Source: Sphingomonas sanguinis NBRC 13937
GTDB taxonomy: Bacteria > Pseudomonadota > Alphaproteobacteria > Sphingomonadales > Sphingomonadaceae
Direction: 5' to 3'
Assembly: GCF_001591005.1 (NCBI RefSeq)
Contig: NZ_BCTY01000002.1
Coordinates: 186,001-250,000, forward strand
Length of the DNA: 64,000 nt
Shown: positions 18,414 to 26,595 of the stretch, piece by piece
How the letters are laid out: each line of letters begins with the position of its first letter
Numbering within the stretch: position 1 is the stretch's first letter
Position numbers and translations under genes: made by a program
The notes under the pieces: model-generated
Told to the model about the DNA's origin: nothing
Database searches by the model: none
The model's input: the letters and a program-made list of their open reading frames with translations, nothing else

Positions 18414-19283
18414 ATGGCGCCCGCCCGCGACCGTCGCACCGGTTTCTCGCGACGGCGGCAATATGGAGCTTTCCTGGCCTATGTGCTCGCGGTGGCGGGC
18501 GCGGTGGTGGGCGCGGTGCTGCTTGTCGCATCGACCTTCAACCCGCCCGCCTTCGGCGCCCTGCGCATGACCCTGGGCAGCGTGACCGCGCCCATCTCCG
18601 GCGCGTTCGTCGCGATCGGCGATGCGGTCAGCGGCGTGCCGGATGCGATCGGCCATTATTTCTTCGTCCATTCCGAAAACGAGCGGCTGCGCGCCGAACT
18701 CGTGCAGTCGCGCAAGCTACTGCTGACCGCGCGCACCATTTCCTATGACAATGTCCGCCTGCGCCGGCTGCTCGCCGTGCGCGACCGGACGCCCGATACG
18801 GTGGCGACCGCGCGGCTGGTCAGCTCGACCGGATCAAGCGGCCGTCGCTTCGCGCTGCTCAACGCGGGCCGCTGGCAGGGGGTGAGCCCCGGCATGGCGG
18901 TGCGGGGACCCGAAGGGCTGATCGGGCGCGTGACCGAGGCGGGGCCTGCCGCCGCCCGCGTCCTGCTGCTGACCGATCCCGAAAGCATCGTGCCCGTTCG
19001 CCGGACGCGCGACGGCCTGCCCGCCATCGCGGTCGGGCGCGGTGACGGCACGCTGGAGGTGCGGTCGGTCACCACCAACGTACGGCTGGCCAAGGGCGAC
19101 CTGTTCGTCACCTCGGGCACGGGCGGGCTCTATGCCCCCAATATTCCCGTCGCGCGCATCCAGAGCGACGGCGGGGACGTGGCCACCGCGCGGCCATTCA
19201 TCCACCCCGACACGCTGGATTTCGCGATCGTTCAGCGTGCCTTCATGCCGATGCCGCCACCTGCGCCGGCACCCCGGCCGTGA
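18414..19283 (+). CDS. mreC: Rod-shape determining protein MreC
   Basis: Periplasmic elongasome scaffold. The 289-aa protein has an Arg-rich cytoplasmic start, one transmembrane segment (about residues 20-40), a coiled region containing SENERLRAELVQSRKLL, then beta-barrel domains with VSPGMAVRGPEGLIGRV and LFVTSGTGGLYAPNIPVARI. Its TGA overlaps the GTG start of mreD. Confidence 0.94.
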   Translation: MAPARDRRTGFSRRRQYGAFLAYVLAVAGAVVGAVLLVASTFNPPAFGALRMTLGSVTAPISGAFVAIGDAVSGVPDAIGHYFFVHSENERLRAELVQSRKLLLTARTISYDNVRLRRLLAVRDRTPDTVATARLVSSTGSSGRRFALLNAGRWQGVSPGMAVRGPEGLIGRVTEAGPAAARVLLLTDPESIVPVRRTRDGLPAIAVGRGDGTLEVRSVTTNVRLAKGDLFVTSGTGGLYAPNIPVARIQSDGGDVATARPFIHPDTLDFAIVQRAFMPMPPPAPAPRP

Positions 19284-19804
19284 CCCTCGACACCAGCAAC
19301 CCCTTCGACCCCGGACTGCCCCCCGCACGCGCCCGCGCGCTGCCCTGGCTGACCGTGATGGCCGGATCGCTCTGCGCCATCGTGCCGGTGGTGGCGATCG
19401 TGCCGCTGCAGCCGCCGATGGGGCTGCTGATGCTGCTTGCCTGGCGGCTGGTGGCGCGCTTTGCGCTCCGGCTGTGGGCGGCGGCGCCGCTGGGTCTGTT
19501 CGACGATCTGTTGTCGGGTCAGCCGCTGGGCTCGGCGATGCTGCTCTGGTCGCTGACCTCGCTTGCCATCGACCTGTTCGAGCATCGGCTGGTGTTCCGC
19601 GACTTCTGGCAGGACTGGCTGATCGCCAGCGGGGCCATCGCCTTCTGCCTGATCGCCGGGCGCTTTTTGGCGGTGCCGGTGGGGGCGCAGGTCGACGCGC
19701 CGCTGGTCGTTCAGATCGCCATCACCATCCTGCTATTCCCCGTGGCGACGCGGCTGGTCGCCTGGATCGATCGCAAACGCGGCCGGAATGAGGTAGGGGC
19801 GTAA
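19280..19804 (+). CDS. mreD: Rod-shape determining protein MreD
   Basis: A 174-aa integral membrane protein of the elongasome with about five hydrophobic segments. It starts with GTG inside a GTGA overlap with mreC. Sequence motifs in this family are weak; the call rests on hydrophobicity, size (LPWLTVMAGSLCAIVPVV at the first segment) and position between mreC and mrdA. Confidence 0.88.
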   Translation: MTLDTSNPFDPGLPPARARALPWLTVMAGSLCAIVPVVAIVPLQPPMGLLMLLAWRLVARFALRLWAAAPLGLFDDLLSGQPLGSAMLLWSLTSLAIDLFEHRLVFRDFWQDWLIASGAIAFCLIAGRFLAVPVGAQVDAPLVVQIAITILLFPVATRLVAWIDRKRGRNEVGA

Positions 19805-19806
19805 GC

Positions 19807-21885
19807 ATGGATCGCCCGGGGCGGATCATGACGGAGGCCGCGCAGGCCTATAGCTTTTCCAGGCGTGCCTTCGTGCTGGGCACGGCACAGGCAGGCGTCG
19901 GCCTGTTGCTGGCCGGGCGCATGGCGTGGCTGTCGATCGCGCAGAACGAGAAGTATAATCTTCTCTCGGAAAGCAACCGGGTCAACACGACGATGATCCC
20001 GCCGCGTCGCGGCTGGCTGATCGACCGGCACGGCATTCCGATCGCCAACAATCGCACCGACTTCCGTGTCGACATCATCCCCGACCGGCTGGCTGACGAG
20101 GACAAGGACCGCGTCCTGAACCTGCTGCGCCAGATCCTGAAGCTGGATGACGAGGCGATGGAGCGTATCCGCCTCGACCTCGACCGCGCCGCCGGGTTCC
20201 AGCCGGTGCAGGTCGCCGAGCGGCTGGACTGGGAACGCTTCGCGGCGGTCAGCGTCCGTCTGCCCGAGCTGCCCGGCGTTCAGCCCACGCGCGGCTTCGC
20301 CCGCTTCTATCCGGCGGGGCCCGCCGTCGCGCATCTGACCGGCTATGTCGGCACGCCGACCGCCGAACAGTTCAAGGCGACGCACGACCAGCTGCTCGTG
20401 ACCCCCGGCTTCAAGCTGGGCAAGGACGGGCTGGAAAAGATGCTGGAGCCGTATTTGCGCGGCAAACCTGGCGCCAAGCGGGTCGAGGTGACGGCGCGCG
20501 GCAAGGTGGTGGCCGAACTCGCCACCCGCCCCGACGTGCCGGGCAAGAATATCCGCCTGACCATCGATGCGGGGTTGCAGGAATATGCCGCCCGCCGCCT
20601 GGGCACCAATTCGGGGTCGGCAGTGGTGCTCGACTGCCGCACCGGCGAGACGCTGGCGATGGTGTCGATGCCCGCTTATGACCCCAACAGCTTTTCGGAC
20701 GGGATCAGCCATCTGGAATGGTCGATGCTGTCGGAAAACGACCATGTTCCCTTGATGAACAAGGTCACTCAAGGCCTCTATCCACCGGGTTCGACGGTCA
20801 AGCCGATGAACGGCCTCGCGCTGCTGGAAGCGGGCGTGGGCGAGAACGACCGCGTGCTGTGCACCGGCGCGATGCGGGTCGGCACAGGCATCTTCCACTG
20901 CCACAAAAGGGGCGGTCACGGCGCGCTGAACCTGAAGGGTGCGATCGAGCAGAGCTGCGACATCTATTTCTACGAGATGATCCGGCGCATGGGTTATGAC
21001 CGGATCGCGCCGGTCGCTCGCATGGTCGGACTGGGCCAGAAATTCGACCTGCCGCTTAGCACGCAACGTTACGGCACCGTGCCCGATCCGGCGTGGAAGC
21101 TGAAGAAATACAAGACGAAATGGACCGTCGCCGACGGCCTGAACGCCTCGATCGGCCAAGGCTATGTGCTGGCCAATCCGTTGCAGCTGGCGGTCATGGC
21201 GGCGCGCCTAGCGTCCGGGCGGCATCTGGAGCCGAGCCTGTTGTCGCACCAGGTGCATCTCGACGCCCCCGCCCTGCCCGTCGCCTCCGAACATCTGGCG
21301 ATCGTGCGCGACGCGATGTTCGGCGTGGTCAACCAGGGTGGCACGGGCGGCGCGGCGCGGATGCTGGTGCCCGGCGTCAGCCTGGCGGCCAAGACCGGCA
21401 CCGCGCAGGTGCGCCGGATTTCCATGGCGGAGCGGCGCAGCACCGGCGTGCTCAAGAACGGGCAACTGCCCTTCAAGCTGCGCGATCACGCGCTGTTCGT
21501 CGGCTTCGCGCCCGCCGACAATCCGCGTTATGCGATTTCCGTCGTCCTCGAACATAACGGCCATACCGTGCGCAACCTGGACGCGCCGTTGATCGGGCGC
21601 GACATCATGACCTATCTGTTCGACCGCGACCGTGCGCTGGCCTCGCTGGCGCAAGACGAGCCGACCTGGGGCGGCGACATCGCGACGCGGATGAAGGCCG
21701 ACGAAGCCGCCTACCGCGCGGCGCACTCGCCCAAGCCCGCCTCCGCCGCGACAAAGACCGATGCGGGCGCGGCAACCGATGCTCCCGCCGTATCGGCCGC
21801 CACCAACATGTCGGACGCGCAGGCCGAAGCCATGGCCACGCGCGAGTCCGATCCCAGCGACGAGCCGAGCGACCCCAATCCATGA
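19807..21885 (+). CDS. mrdA: Penicillin-binding protein 2 (peptidoglycan transpeptidase)
   Basis: Elongation-specific class B PBP, 692 aa. It has an N-terminal membrane anchor, a dimerisation domain (RRGWLIDRHGIPIANN) and the transpeptidase triad: STVK (S329), SCD (about 383) and KTGTAQV (about 529). The C-terminal tail of about 50 residues is Ala/Asp rich and low complexity. An in-frame ATG at 19828 is an alternative start. It overlaps mrdB by 4 nt and is a direct beta-lactam target. Confidence 0.95.
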   Translation: MDRPGRIMTEAAQAYSFSRRAFVLGTAQAGVGLLLAGRMAWLSIAQNEKYNLLSESNRVNTTMIPPRRGWLIDRHGIPIANNRTDFRVDIIPDRLADEDKDRVLNLLRQILKLDDEAMERIRLDLDRAAGFQPVQVAERLDWERFAAVSVRLPELPGVQPTRGFARFYPAGPAVAHLTGYVGTPTAEQFKATHDQLLVTPGFKLGKDGLEKMLEPYLRGKPGAKRVEVTARGKVVAELATRPDVPGKNIRLTIDAGLQEYAARRLGTNSGSAVVLDCRTGETLAMVSMPAYDPNSFSDGISHLEWSMLSENDHVPLMNKVTQGLYPPGSTVKPMNGLALLEAGVGENDRVLCTGAMRVGTGIFHCHKRGGHGALNLKGAIEQSCDIYFYEMIRRMGYDRIAPVARMVGLGQKFDLPLSTQRYGTVPDPAWKLKKYKTKWTVADGLNASIGQGYVLANPLQLAVMAARLASGRHLEPSLLSHQVHLDAPALPVASEHLAIVRDAMFGVVNQGGTGGAARMLVPGVSLAAKTGTAQVRRISMAERRSTGVLKNGQLPFKLRDHALFVGFAPADNPRYAISVVLEHNGHTVRNLDAPLIGRDIMTYLFDRDRALASLAQDEPTWGGDIATRMKADEAAYRAAHSPKPASAATKTDAGAATDAPAVSAATNMSDAQAEAMATRESDPSDEPSDPNP

Positions 21886-22994
21886 GCGGCCCCCGCATCA
21901 TCCCCGAACCCATCGCCCGGCTTCCCTGGCGCGTGATCCTGCTGGTGACCGCGATCGGCTGTTTCGGGCTGGTCGTCCTCTATTCCGCCGCCGGTGGCTC
22001 GCTGACCCCCTGGGCCAAGCCGCAGGGGGTGCGCTTCTTCGTGTTGCTCGCCGGGTCGCTGGTCCTGTCGCGCCTGCCCCTCGACCTGTGGCGACGCATC
22101 GCCATGCCGGGGTATCTGATCCTGGTGGTTCTACTGGTGCTGGTCGAGCTGCTCGGCGCGGTGCGCGGGGGGAGCCAACGCTGGCTGGACGTCGGTTTCA
22201 TCCGCCTGCAACCCTCCGAGCTGATGAAGCTGTTCATCGTGCTGGGCGCGGCGCGCTTCTACGAACTGATGCCGCCCGGCGAGACGCGGCGCTTTTCGGG
22301 CATATGGCCTGTCGCCGCGATGATCGCGGTTCCCGCCGCCCTTGTCATGAAGCAGCCCGATCTGGGCACGGCGCTGATGATCTGCGCGGGCGGCGCGACC
22401 GTCATGTTCCTGGCGGGTGTGCCGCTGAGGCTGTTCATCGGCGGTGCGATGGCGCTGGCGGTCGCGGCTCCGTTGGCGGTCAATTTCGTCTTGCACGATT
22501 ACCAGCGCAACCGCGTGCTGATCTTCCTCGATCCCGAGAGCGATCCGCTCGGCACCGGCTATCATATCAGCCAGTCGAAGATCGCGATCGGATCGGGCGG
22601 CATCTGGGGCAAGGGCTTCCTGAACGGCACGCAGAGCCATCTCGACTATCTGCCCGAAGGCCACACCGATTTCGTCTTCGCGACCATGGCGGAGGAATGG
22701 GGTCTGGTCGGCGGGTGCTTCCTGATCCTCGCCTTCCTGCTCGTGATCCGCTGGGGCCTCAACGTGGCGCAGGCCGCGCCGACGCGCTTTGCCCGGCTGA
22801 CCGCGGCGGGACTGTCGACGACGATCTTCATCTACGTGATGGTCAATCTGATGATGGTGATGGGCCTTGCCCCGGTGGTCGGCATTCCCCTGCCGCTGGT
22901 CAGCTATGGCGGGTCGTCGCAGATGACGGTGCTGTTGTGCCTAGGCATATTGATGGCGATCGACCGGGAGAATCGCCGCTCCACCCGCTGGTGA
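21882..22994 (+). CDS. mrdB: Peptidoglycan glycosyltransferase RodA
   Basis: SEDS-family polymerase partner of PBP2; 370 aa with about ten transmembrane helices. SEDS motifs include GGSQRWLDVGFIRLQPSELM, PDLGTALM, EGHTDFVFATMAEEWG and PLPLVSYGGSS near the C-terminus. The start overlaps the mrdA stop (ATGA). Confidence 0.96.
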   Translation: MSGPRIIPEPIARLPWRVILLVTAIGCFGLVVLYSAAGGSLTPWAKPQGVRFFVLLAGSLVLSRLPLDLWRRIAMPGYLILVVLLVLVELLGAVRGGSQRWLDVGFIRLQPSELMKLFIVLGAARFYELMPPGETRRFSGIWPVAAMIAVPAALVMKQPDLGTALMICAGGATVMFLAGVPLRLFIGGAMALAVAAPLAVNFVLHDYQRNRVLIFLDPESDPLGTGYHISQSKIAIGSGGIWGKGFLNGTQSHLDYLPEGHTDFVFATMAEEWGLVGGCFLILAFLLVIRWGLNVAQAAPTRFARLTAAGLSTTIFIYVMVNLMMVMGLAPVVGIPLPLVSYGGSSQMTVLLCLGILMAIDRENRRSTRW

Positions 22995-23025
22995 GGAAAA
23001 ATCGTCACGCCCGCGCAAAAAGCAT

Positions 23026-23053
23026 TTGCAAAGCGGAAACGGCCTGCTAAAGG
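23026..23053 (+). promoter_or_regulatory. Promoter candidate for tRNA-Lys copy 1
   Basis: TTGCAA, a 16-nt spacer, then TAAAGG, ending 55 nt before the tRNA. The spacing is plausible for a housekeeping sigma factor. Confidence 0.4.
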
Positions 23054-23108
23054 CGCGCCTCCCGATCGCAAGGCGGGCCGCCGGACGGCCTGACAAGCGT
23101 GACGATAT

Positions 23109-23172
<64 letters not shown>

Positions 23173-23184
<12 letters not shown>

Positions 23185-23227
23185 GTTTCTCTAACGGCCC
23201 TGCAGCGATGCGGGGCCGTTGTGCATT
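23173..23227. repeat. 55-bp direct repeat, tRNA-Lys 3' end plus hairpin, copy 1
   Basis: Covers the last 12 nt of the tRNA, including CCA, and a downstream hairpin (AACGGCCC ... GGGCCGTT). It matches 29242-29296 at 52 of 55 positions by eye. It lacks a T tract but probably ends or trims the tRNA transcript. Confidence 0.85.
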
Positions 23228-23329
23228 CGGGCTTCTCCGATCCGCCCGTGACCGTGCGCGGTTCGCGCTTTGCCTCATATCTGTCATGTCTGCGTGGCAG
23301 GGTCGGAGGGCTTAAACCATGGACCCGTC

Positions 23330-24010
23330 ATGCGCCTGCTGATCGTCGAGGACGATCCCGTCATCGCCGAGCAGATCACCCACGGCCTGGGTTCGGCCGA
23401 CCGGCAGTTGCGCCTGGCGCAAACCGGGGCCGAGGCGCTGCTCGCGCTGAAACAGGAACATTGGGATGCCATCGTGCTGGACCGGATGCTCCCCGACCTG
23501 AACGGCCTGTCGGTCATCGACCAGATAAGGCGTGATGGTCATGCGACGCCGATCCTGATGCTGAGCGCGCTGGGATCGGTGAAGGACCGTATCGAGGGGC
23601 TGGCGATTGGTGCGGACGATTATCTCGCCAAGCCCTTCGACATGGATGAACTCGCCGCCCGTATCGCCGCGATCAGCCGACGCGGCACGGTGACGAGCGA
23701 CAATCCCCGGTTGGAGGTCGGCGGCCTGCAACTCGATCCCAGCGGGCATCAGGCCCGGTTTCGCGACCGGGCCGTTGCGCTCAACCGGCGGCAATATTCG
23801 CTCCTCGCCCACCTGATGCGCCATGCCGACCGGCTCGTCACCCGCTCGATGCTGCTGGAGGGGGTATGGGGTTATGCCTTCGCCCCCACCGCCAATATCG
23901 TAGAAAGCAATCTCAGCCGGTTGCGCACGGCGTTGATGGGCATCGACTGCGACCCGATCGAGACGCAGCGCGGCGCGGGCTATATCCTGCGGTCCGATCG
24001 ATGCGTCTGA
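23330..24010 (+). CDS. OmpR-family response regulator
   Basis: A 226-aa two-component regulator. The receiver domain has acidic pocket VEDDP (residues 6-10), phospho-acceptor in VLDRMLPDLNG and KPFD. The C-terminal winged helix ends in ESNLSRLRTALMG...RGAGYIL. The start at 23330 (MRLLIVEDD) fits the family; earlier in-frame codons do not. It overlaps the sensor kinase start by 10 nt. It resembles PhoP/QseB-type regulators; the signal is unknown. Confidence 0.94.
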   Translation: MRLLIVEDDPVIAEQITHGLGSADRQLRLAQTGAEALLALKQEHWDAIVLDRMLPDLNGLSVIDQIRRDGHATPILMLSALGSVKDRIEGLAIGADDYLAKPFDMDELAARIAAISRRGTVTSDNPRLEVGGLQLDPSGHQARFRDRAVALNRRQYSLLAHLMRHADRLVTRSMLLEGVWGYAFAPTANIVESNLSRLRTALMGIDCDPIETQRGAGYILRSDRCV

Positions 24011-25362
24011 CGATACGGCGCGGCCTGGGTCGGCTGCCCATCCAGGTCGGGCTGACCTTTACCGTGATGATGGCATTGGTCGGGGTGATCGGGTTCAGCG
24101 TGGCCGACACCTGGATCGCGCGCCGGGTCGACGCATCGCTGCACGCCCATGCGGCGAAATATCTGGGGCTGGGCCATGGCCAGCCGGTGACCGATGCCAT
24201 CGTCGCCGCGAAGATCGCCGACTGGCAGCAGCGCAAGGTGCTGAGCCAGCGGACCTATGTCCTGTTCGGCGCGGATGGCAGGCGGATCGCCGGGCGGCTG
24301 GACATCGCGCCGCCGCCGCTCGGTTATTCCAACGTCCGCTTCCACGCGGGCGGGCGGGCGACGCAGAAGGGGCGCGCGCTGGCGACGCGCCTACCCAGCG
24401 GCAGCCTGCTCGTGATCGTCCAGCATAGCGAGGCGGGCGAATCGCTTCATGAACTGCTGCCCTGGGTCGTGGTCGCGCTGTCGCTGACGGCGGCGGTGAC
24501 GGGGGTCGCGGTGACCCTGGTGTTCGCGCGGCTGATCGCAGTCCGGCTCGCCGCGACACAGGAAACGGCGGACGCGATCGCCGGCGGCGACCTCAGCCGC
24601 CGCGTGCCGACGCAAGGGCTGGACGGCGTGTTCGCGGGGCAGGCCGACAGCCTGAACCGGATGCTCGACCGCATGGACGATCTGGTCCGCACCCAGCGAC
24701 TGTTCGCCAGCAACCTGGCGCATGACCTGCGCACCCCCCTCACCCGGCTGCGCGGCATCCTGCGCGGCGGAACGAACGATCCGACTGTGCTGGAGCGAGC
24801 GGAGCGCGAATGCGCCGCGATCATCCGCATTTTCGACGCGCTGCTAAGGCTGGCGGAGATCGAGGGCGGACGGCATCCGGTGGCGCTTACCCCGCTCGAT
24901 CTCGGCGCGCTGATCGAAGATGTCGCCGAGACGATGGAGCCGGTGCTAGCCGATCATGGTGGCACACTGACGCTCGACGCCGGGGCGCGGCCGATGGTGG
25001 CGGGCGATGCCGATCTGCTGGGGCAGATGCTGGTCAACCTGCTCGACAATGTGGTGACGCACACCCCGCCCGGCACCGCCGCGCGCCTGGCGCTGGCGTC
25101 GGACCGGGCGTGTGCGCGCATCACCGTGTCGGACAACGGGCCCGGCCTGGCCGAGCCCGACCGCGCCCGCGTGGTCCAGGCGTTCGAGCGGGCGGCACAG
25201 GCGGAAACGCAGGGCAGCGGCCTCGGGCTGGCGATCGTCCAGGCGATCGTCCGCTTCCATGGCGGCACGCTGCGGCTGGACAACGCCCGGCCGGGCCTTG
25301 CCGTCCAGATCGCGCTGCCGCTTAGGCCGCCCGGCGCCTGCGACGATTTCGCCGCCGGTTGA
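24001..25362 (+). CDS. Sensor histidine kinase
   Basis: A 453-aa membrane kinase partner of the preceding regulator. Two transmembrane segments (about 15-38 and 153-178) flank a periplasmic sensor of about 115 aa, followed by HAMP. The H-box is NLAHDLRTPLTRLRG (H241), the N-box NLLDNVVTH, then DNGPGL and GSGLGLAIV. The start at 24001 lies within the regulator's last codons. Its 3' end overlaps the convergent PepSY-like gene by 41 nt. Confidence 0.94.
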   Translation: MRLTIRRGLGRLPIQVGLTFTVMMALVGVIGFSVADTWIARRVDASLHAHAAKYLGLGHGQPVTDAIVAAKIADWQQRKVLSQRTYVLFGADGRRIAGRLDIAPPPLGYSNVRFHAGGRATQKGRALATRLPSGSLLVIVQHSEAGESLHELLPWVVVALSLTAAVTGVAVTLVFARLIAVRLAATQETADAIAGGDLSRRVPTQGLDGVFAGQADSLNRMLDRMDDLVRTQRLFASNLAHDLRTPLTRLRGILRGGTNDPTVLERAERECAAIIRIFDALLRLAEIEGGRHPVALTPLDLGALIEDVAETMEPVLADHGGTLTLDAGARPMVAGDADLLGQMLVNLLDNVVTHTPPGTAARLALASDRACARITVSDNGPGLAEPDRARVVQAFERAAQAETQGSGLGLAIVQAIVRFHGGTLRLDNARPGLAVQIALPLRPPGACDDFAAG

Positions 25363-25669
25363 GCCACATCGTCAGATACATCCAGAAGCCCGAGCCCGCG
25401 AAGAACAGCAGCGCCACACCCCCGCCAATGTTCAGCGCAATGCCGACCGGCCCCAGTGTCTCGCCCGAATGGATATGCTTGAACCAGCGATTCCAGCTTT
25501 TCATCGTGCTGGTCGGCGCAGGATTGGCCGCCGTAGCCACGCTCGGCGCCGGGCTGTCCAGCAGGTCGGTCGCCTGCGTCGCCAGCCCGGTCGCGGCGAG
25601 CAACAGCAGCAGGAGCGCGAACCAGGGGGCGAGCATATGGTGCCAACGGCGCATCGGGCGGATATCCAT
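25322..25669 (-). CDS. PepSY-like small membrane protein
   Basis: 115 aa from ATG 25669 (MDIRPMRRWHHMLAPW) with two hydrophobic segments (about 13-30 and 68-95), the motif WFKHIHSGETLG between them and a terminal Arg-rich tail. This resembles the membrane part of PepSY-TM proteins, often found beside TonB receptors. The function here is unknown. The 3' end overlaps the kinase gene tail-to-tail. Confidence 0.7.
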   Translation of the reverse strand: MDIRPMRRWHHMLAPWFALLLLLLAATGLATQATDLLDSPAPSVATAANPAPTSTMKSWNRWFKHIHSGETLGPVGIALNIGGGVALLFFAGSGFWMYLTMWLNRRRNRRRRRAA

Positions 25670-25777
25670 GATCGGTGAAGCGTGGGCCGCCCTGACACCC
25701 GCAATGTGACAGTGCGGCGATGATTGCATTCTAAGTTTGCAATGTTGGCGAGCTTTGGCGGCGAACGCGATCCTTTG

Positions 25778-25795
25778 TCACGGATCGGTCACGGA
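25778..25795. promoter_or_regulatory. Tandem operator candidate upstream of the phosphatase gene
   Basis: The heptamer TCACGGA occurs twice with an 11-bp period (25778-25784 and 25789-25795), one helical turn apart, as OmpR/PhoB-type regulators bind. It lies between the divergent PepSY-like and phosphatase genes, next to an OmpR-type regulator gene. Confidence 0.4.
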
Positions 25796-25865
25796 CCAGA
25801 CCTAGCGCGCCGCTCGACACGGTCGTGCCCCGACGGGAAGGGGCCGCCGACCAGTGGGGGGAACC

Positions 25866-26567
25866 ATGATGTCGATCCAAAACAGGATGCCGATCGCACT
25901 CGCGCTCGGCCTTTGGGCCAGTGCTGCTTTGGCCGAGCATGACGGTCGCCCGGTGGCCGAACTGCTCGATCCCGCCGCCTTTGCGCCCGAGCGGATCGTC
26001 GCACCGCCGCCCGCTCCGGGCTCGGACGTGGCGAAGCAGGAACTGGCCTATCTGCGCGCGCTGCATCGGGCCGCGCCCGCCGAGCGCATCGCGCGCGCCG
26101 ATGCCGATGGGCATGACAAGGGCCCCCATGCCTTCAACGCGGTGACGGGCCGCGACCTGACCGCCCTGCCCGCCACCGCCGCGCTGCTCGCGCGGGTCGA
26201 TGCCGAGACGGACGCGGTCGTCGATCGCGCCAAGGATCATTTCCGCCGCATCCGCCCCTATCGCACCGATCCCACCCTGCCCCATTGCGGCAAGGGCAAG
26301 GGGGTCGACGACAGCTATCCCAGCGGCCACTCGGCGTTTGCCTGGTCGACCGGCTGGACGCTGGCGCAGCTGATCCCCGACCGCGCCGCCGCCATTCTCG
26401 GCCGGGCGCGCGACTATGCCGAGGGGCGGCAGATCTGCGCCGTCCACTACCCCTCCGACGTTGAGGCGGGCCATGCGCTCGGCCAGCTGATCGCCGACCG
26501 CCTGCTCCACGATCCGCGTCTCGCCGATCAGGTCGCCGCCGCCCGCGCCGAACTCGCCCGCCGCTGA
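25866..26567 (+). CDS. Class A non-specific acid phosphatase (PAP2 superfamily)
   Basis: Predicted periplasmic phosphomonoesterase, 233 aa from ATG 25866, with signal peptide LALGLWASAALA. The three PAP2 motifs are K-D-H-F-R-R-I-R-P (KX6RP), YPSGHSAF and GRQICAVHYPSD (RX5HX3D). GXXR replaces the more common SR. An ATG at 25854 is an alternative. The TonB receptor follows 28 nt later, suggesting phosphate-ester scavenging, which is an inference. Confidence 0.9.
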   Translation: MMSIQNRMPIALALGLWASAALAEHDGRPVAELLDPAAFAPERIVAPPPAPGSDVAKQELAYLRALHRAAPAERIARADADGHDKGPHAFNAVTGRDLTALPATAALLARVDAETDAVVDRAKDHFRRIRPYRTDPTLPHCGKGKGVDDSYPSGHSAFAWSTGWTLAQLIPDRAAAILGRARDYAEGRQICAVHYPSDVEAGHALGQLIADRLLHDPRLADQVAAARAELARR

Positions 26568-26595
26568 GCCCTTACACCTTTCCTTCGAGGACCCG

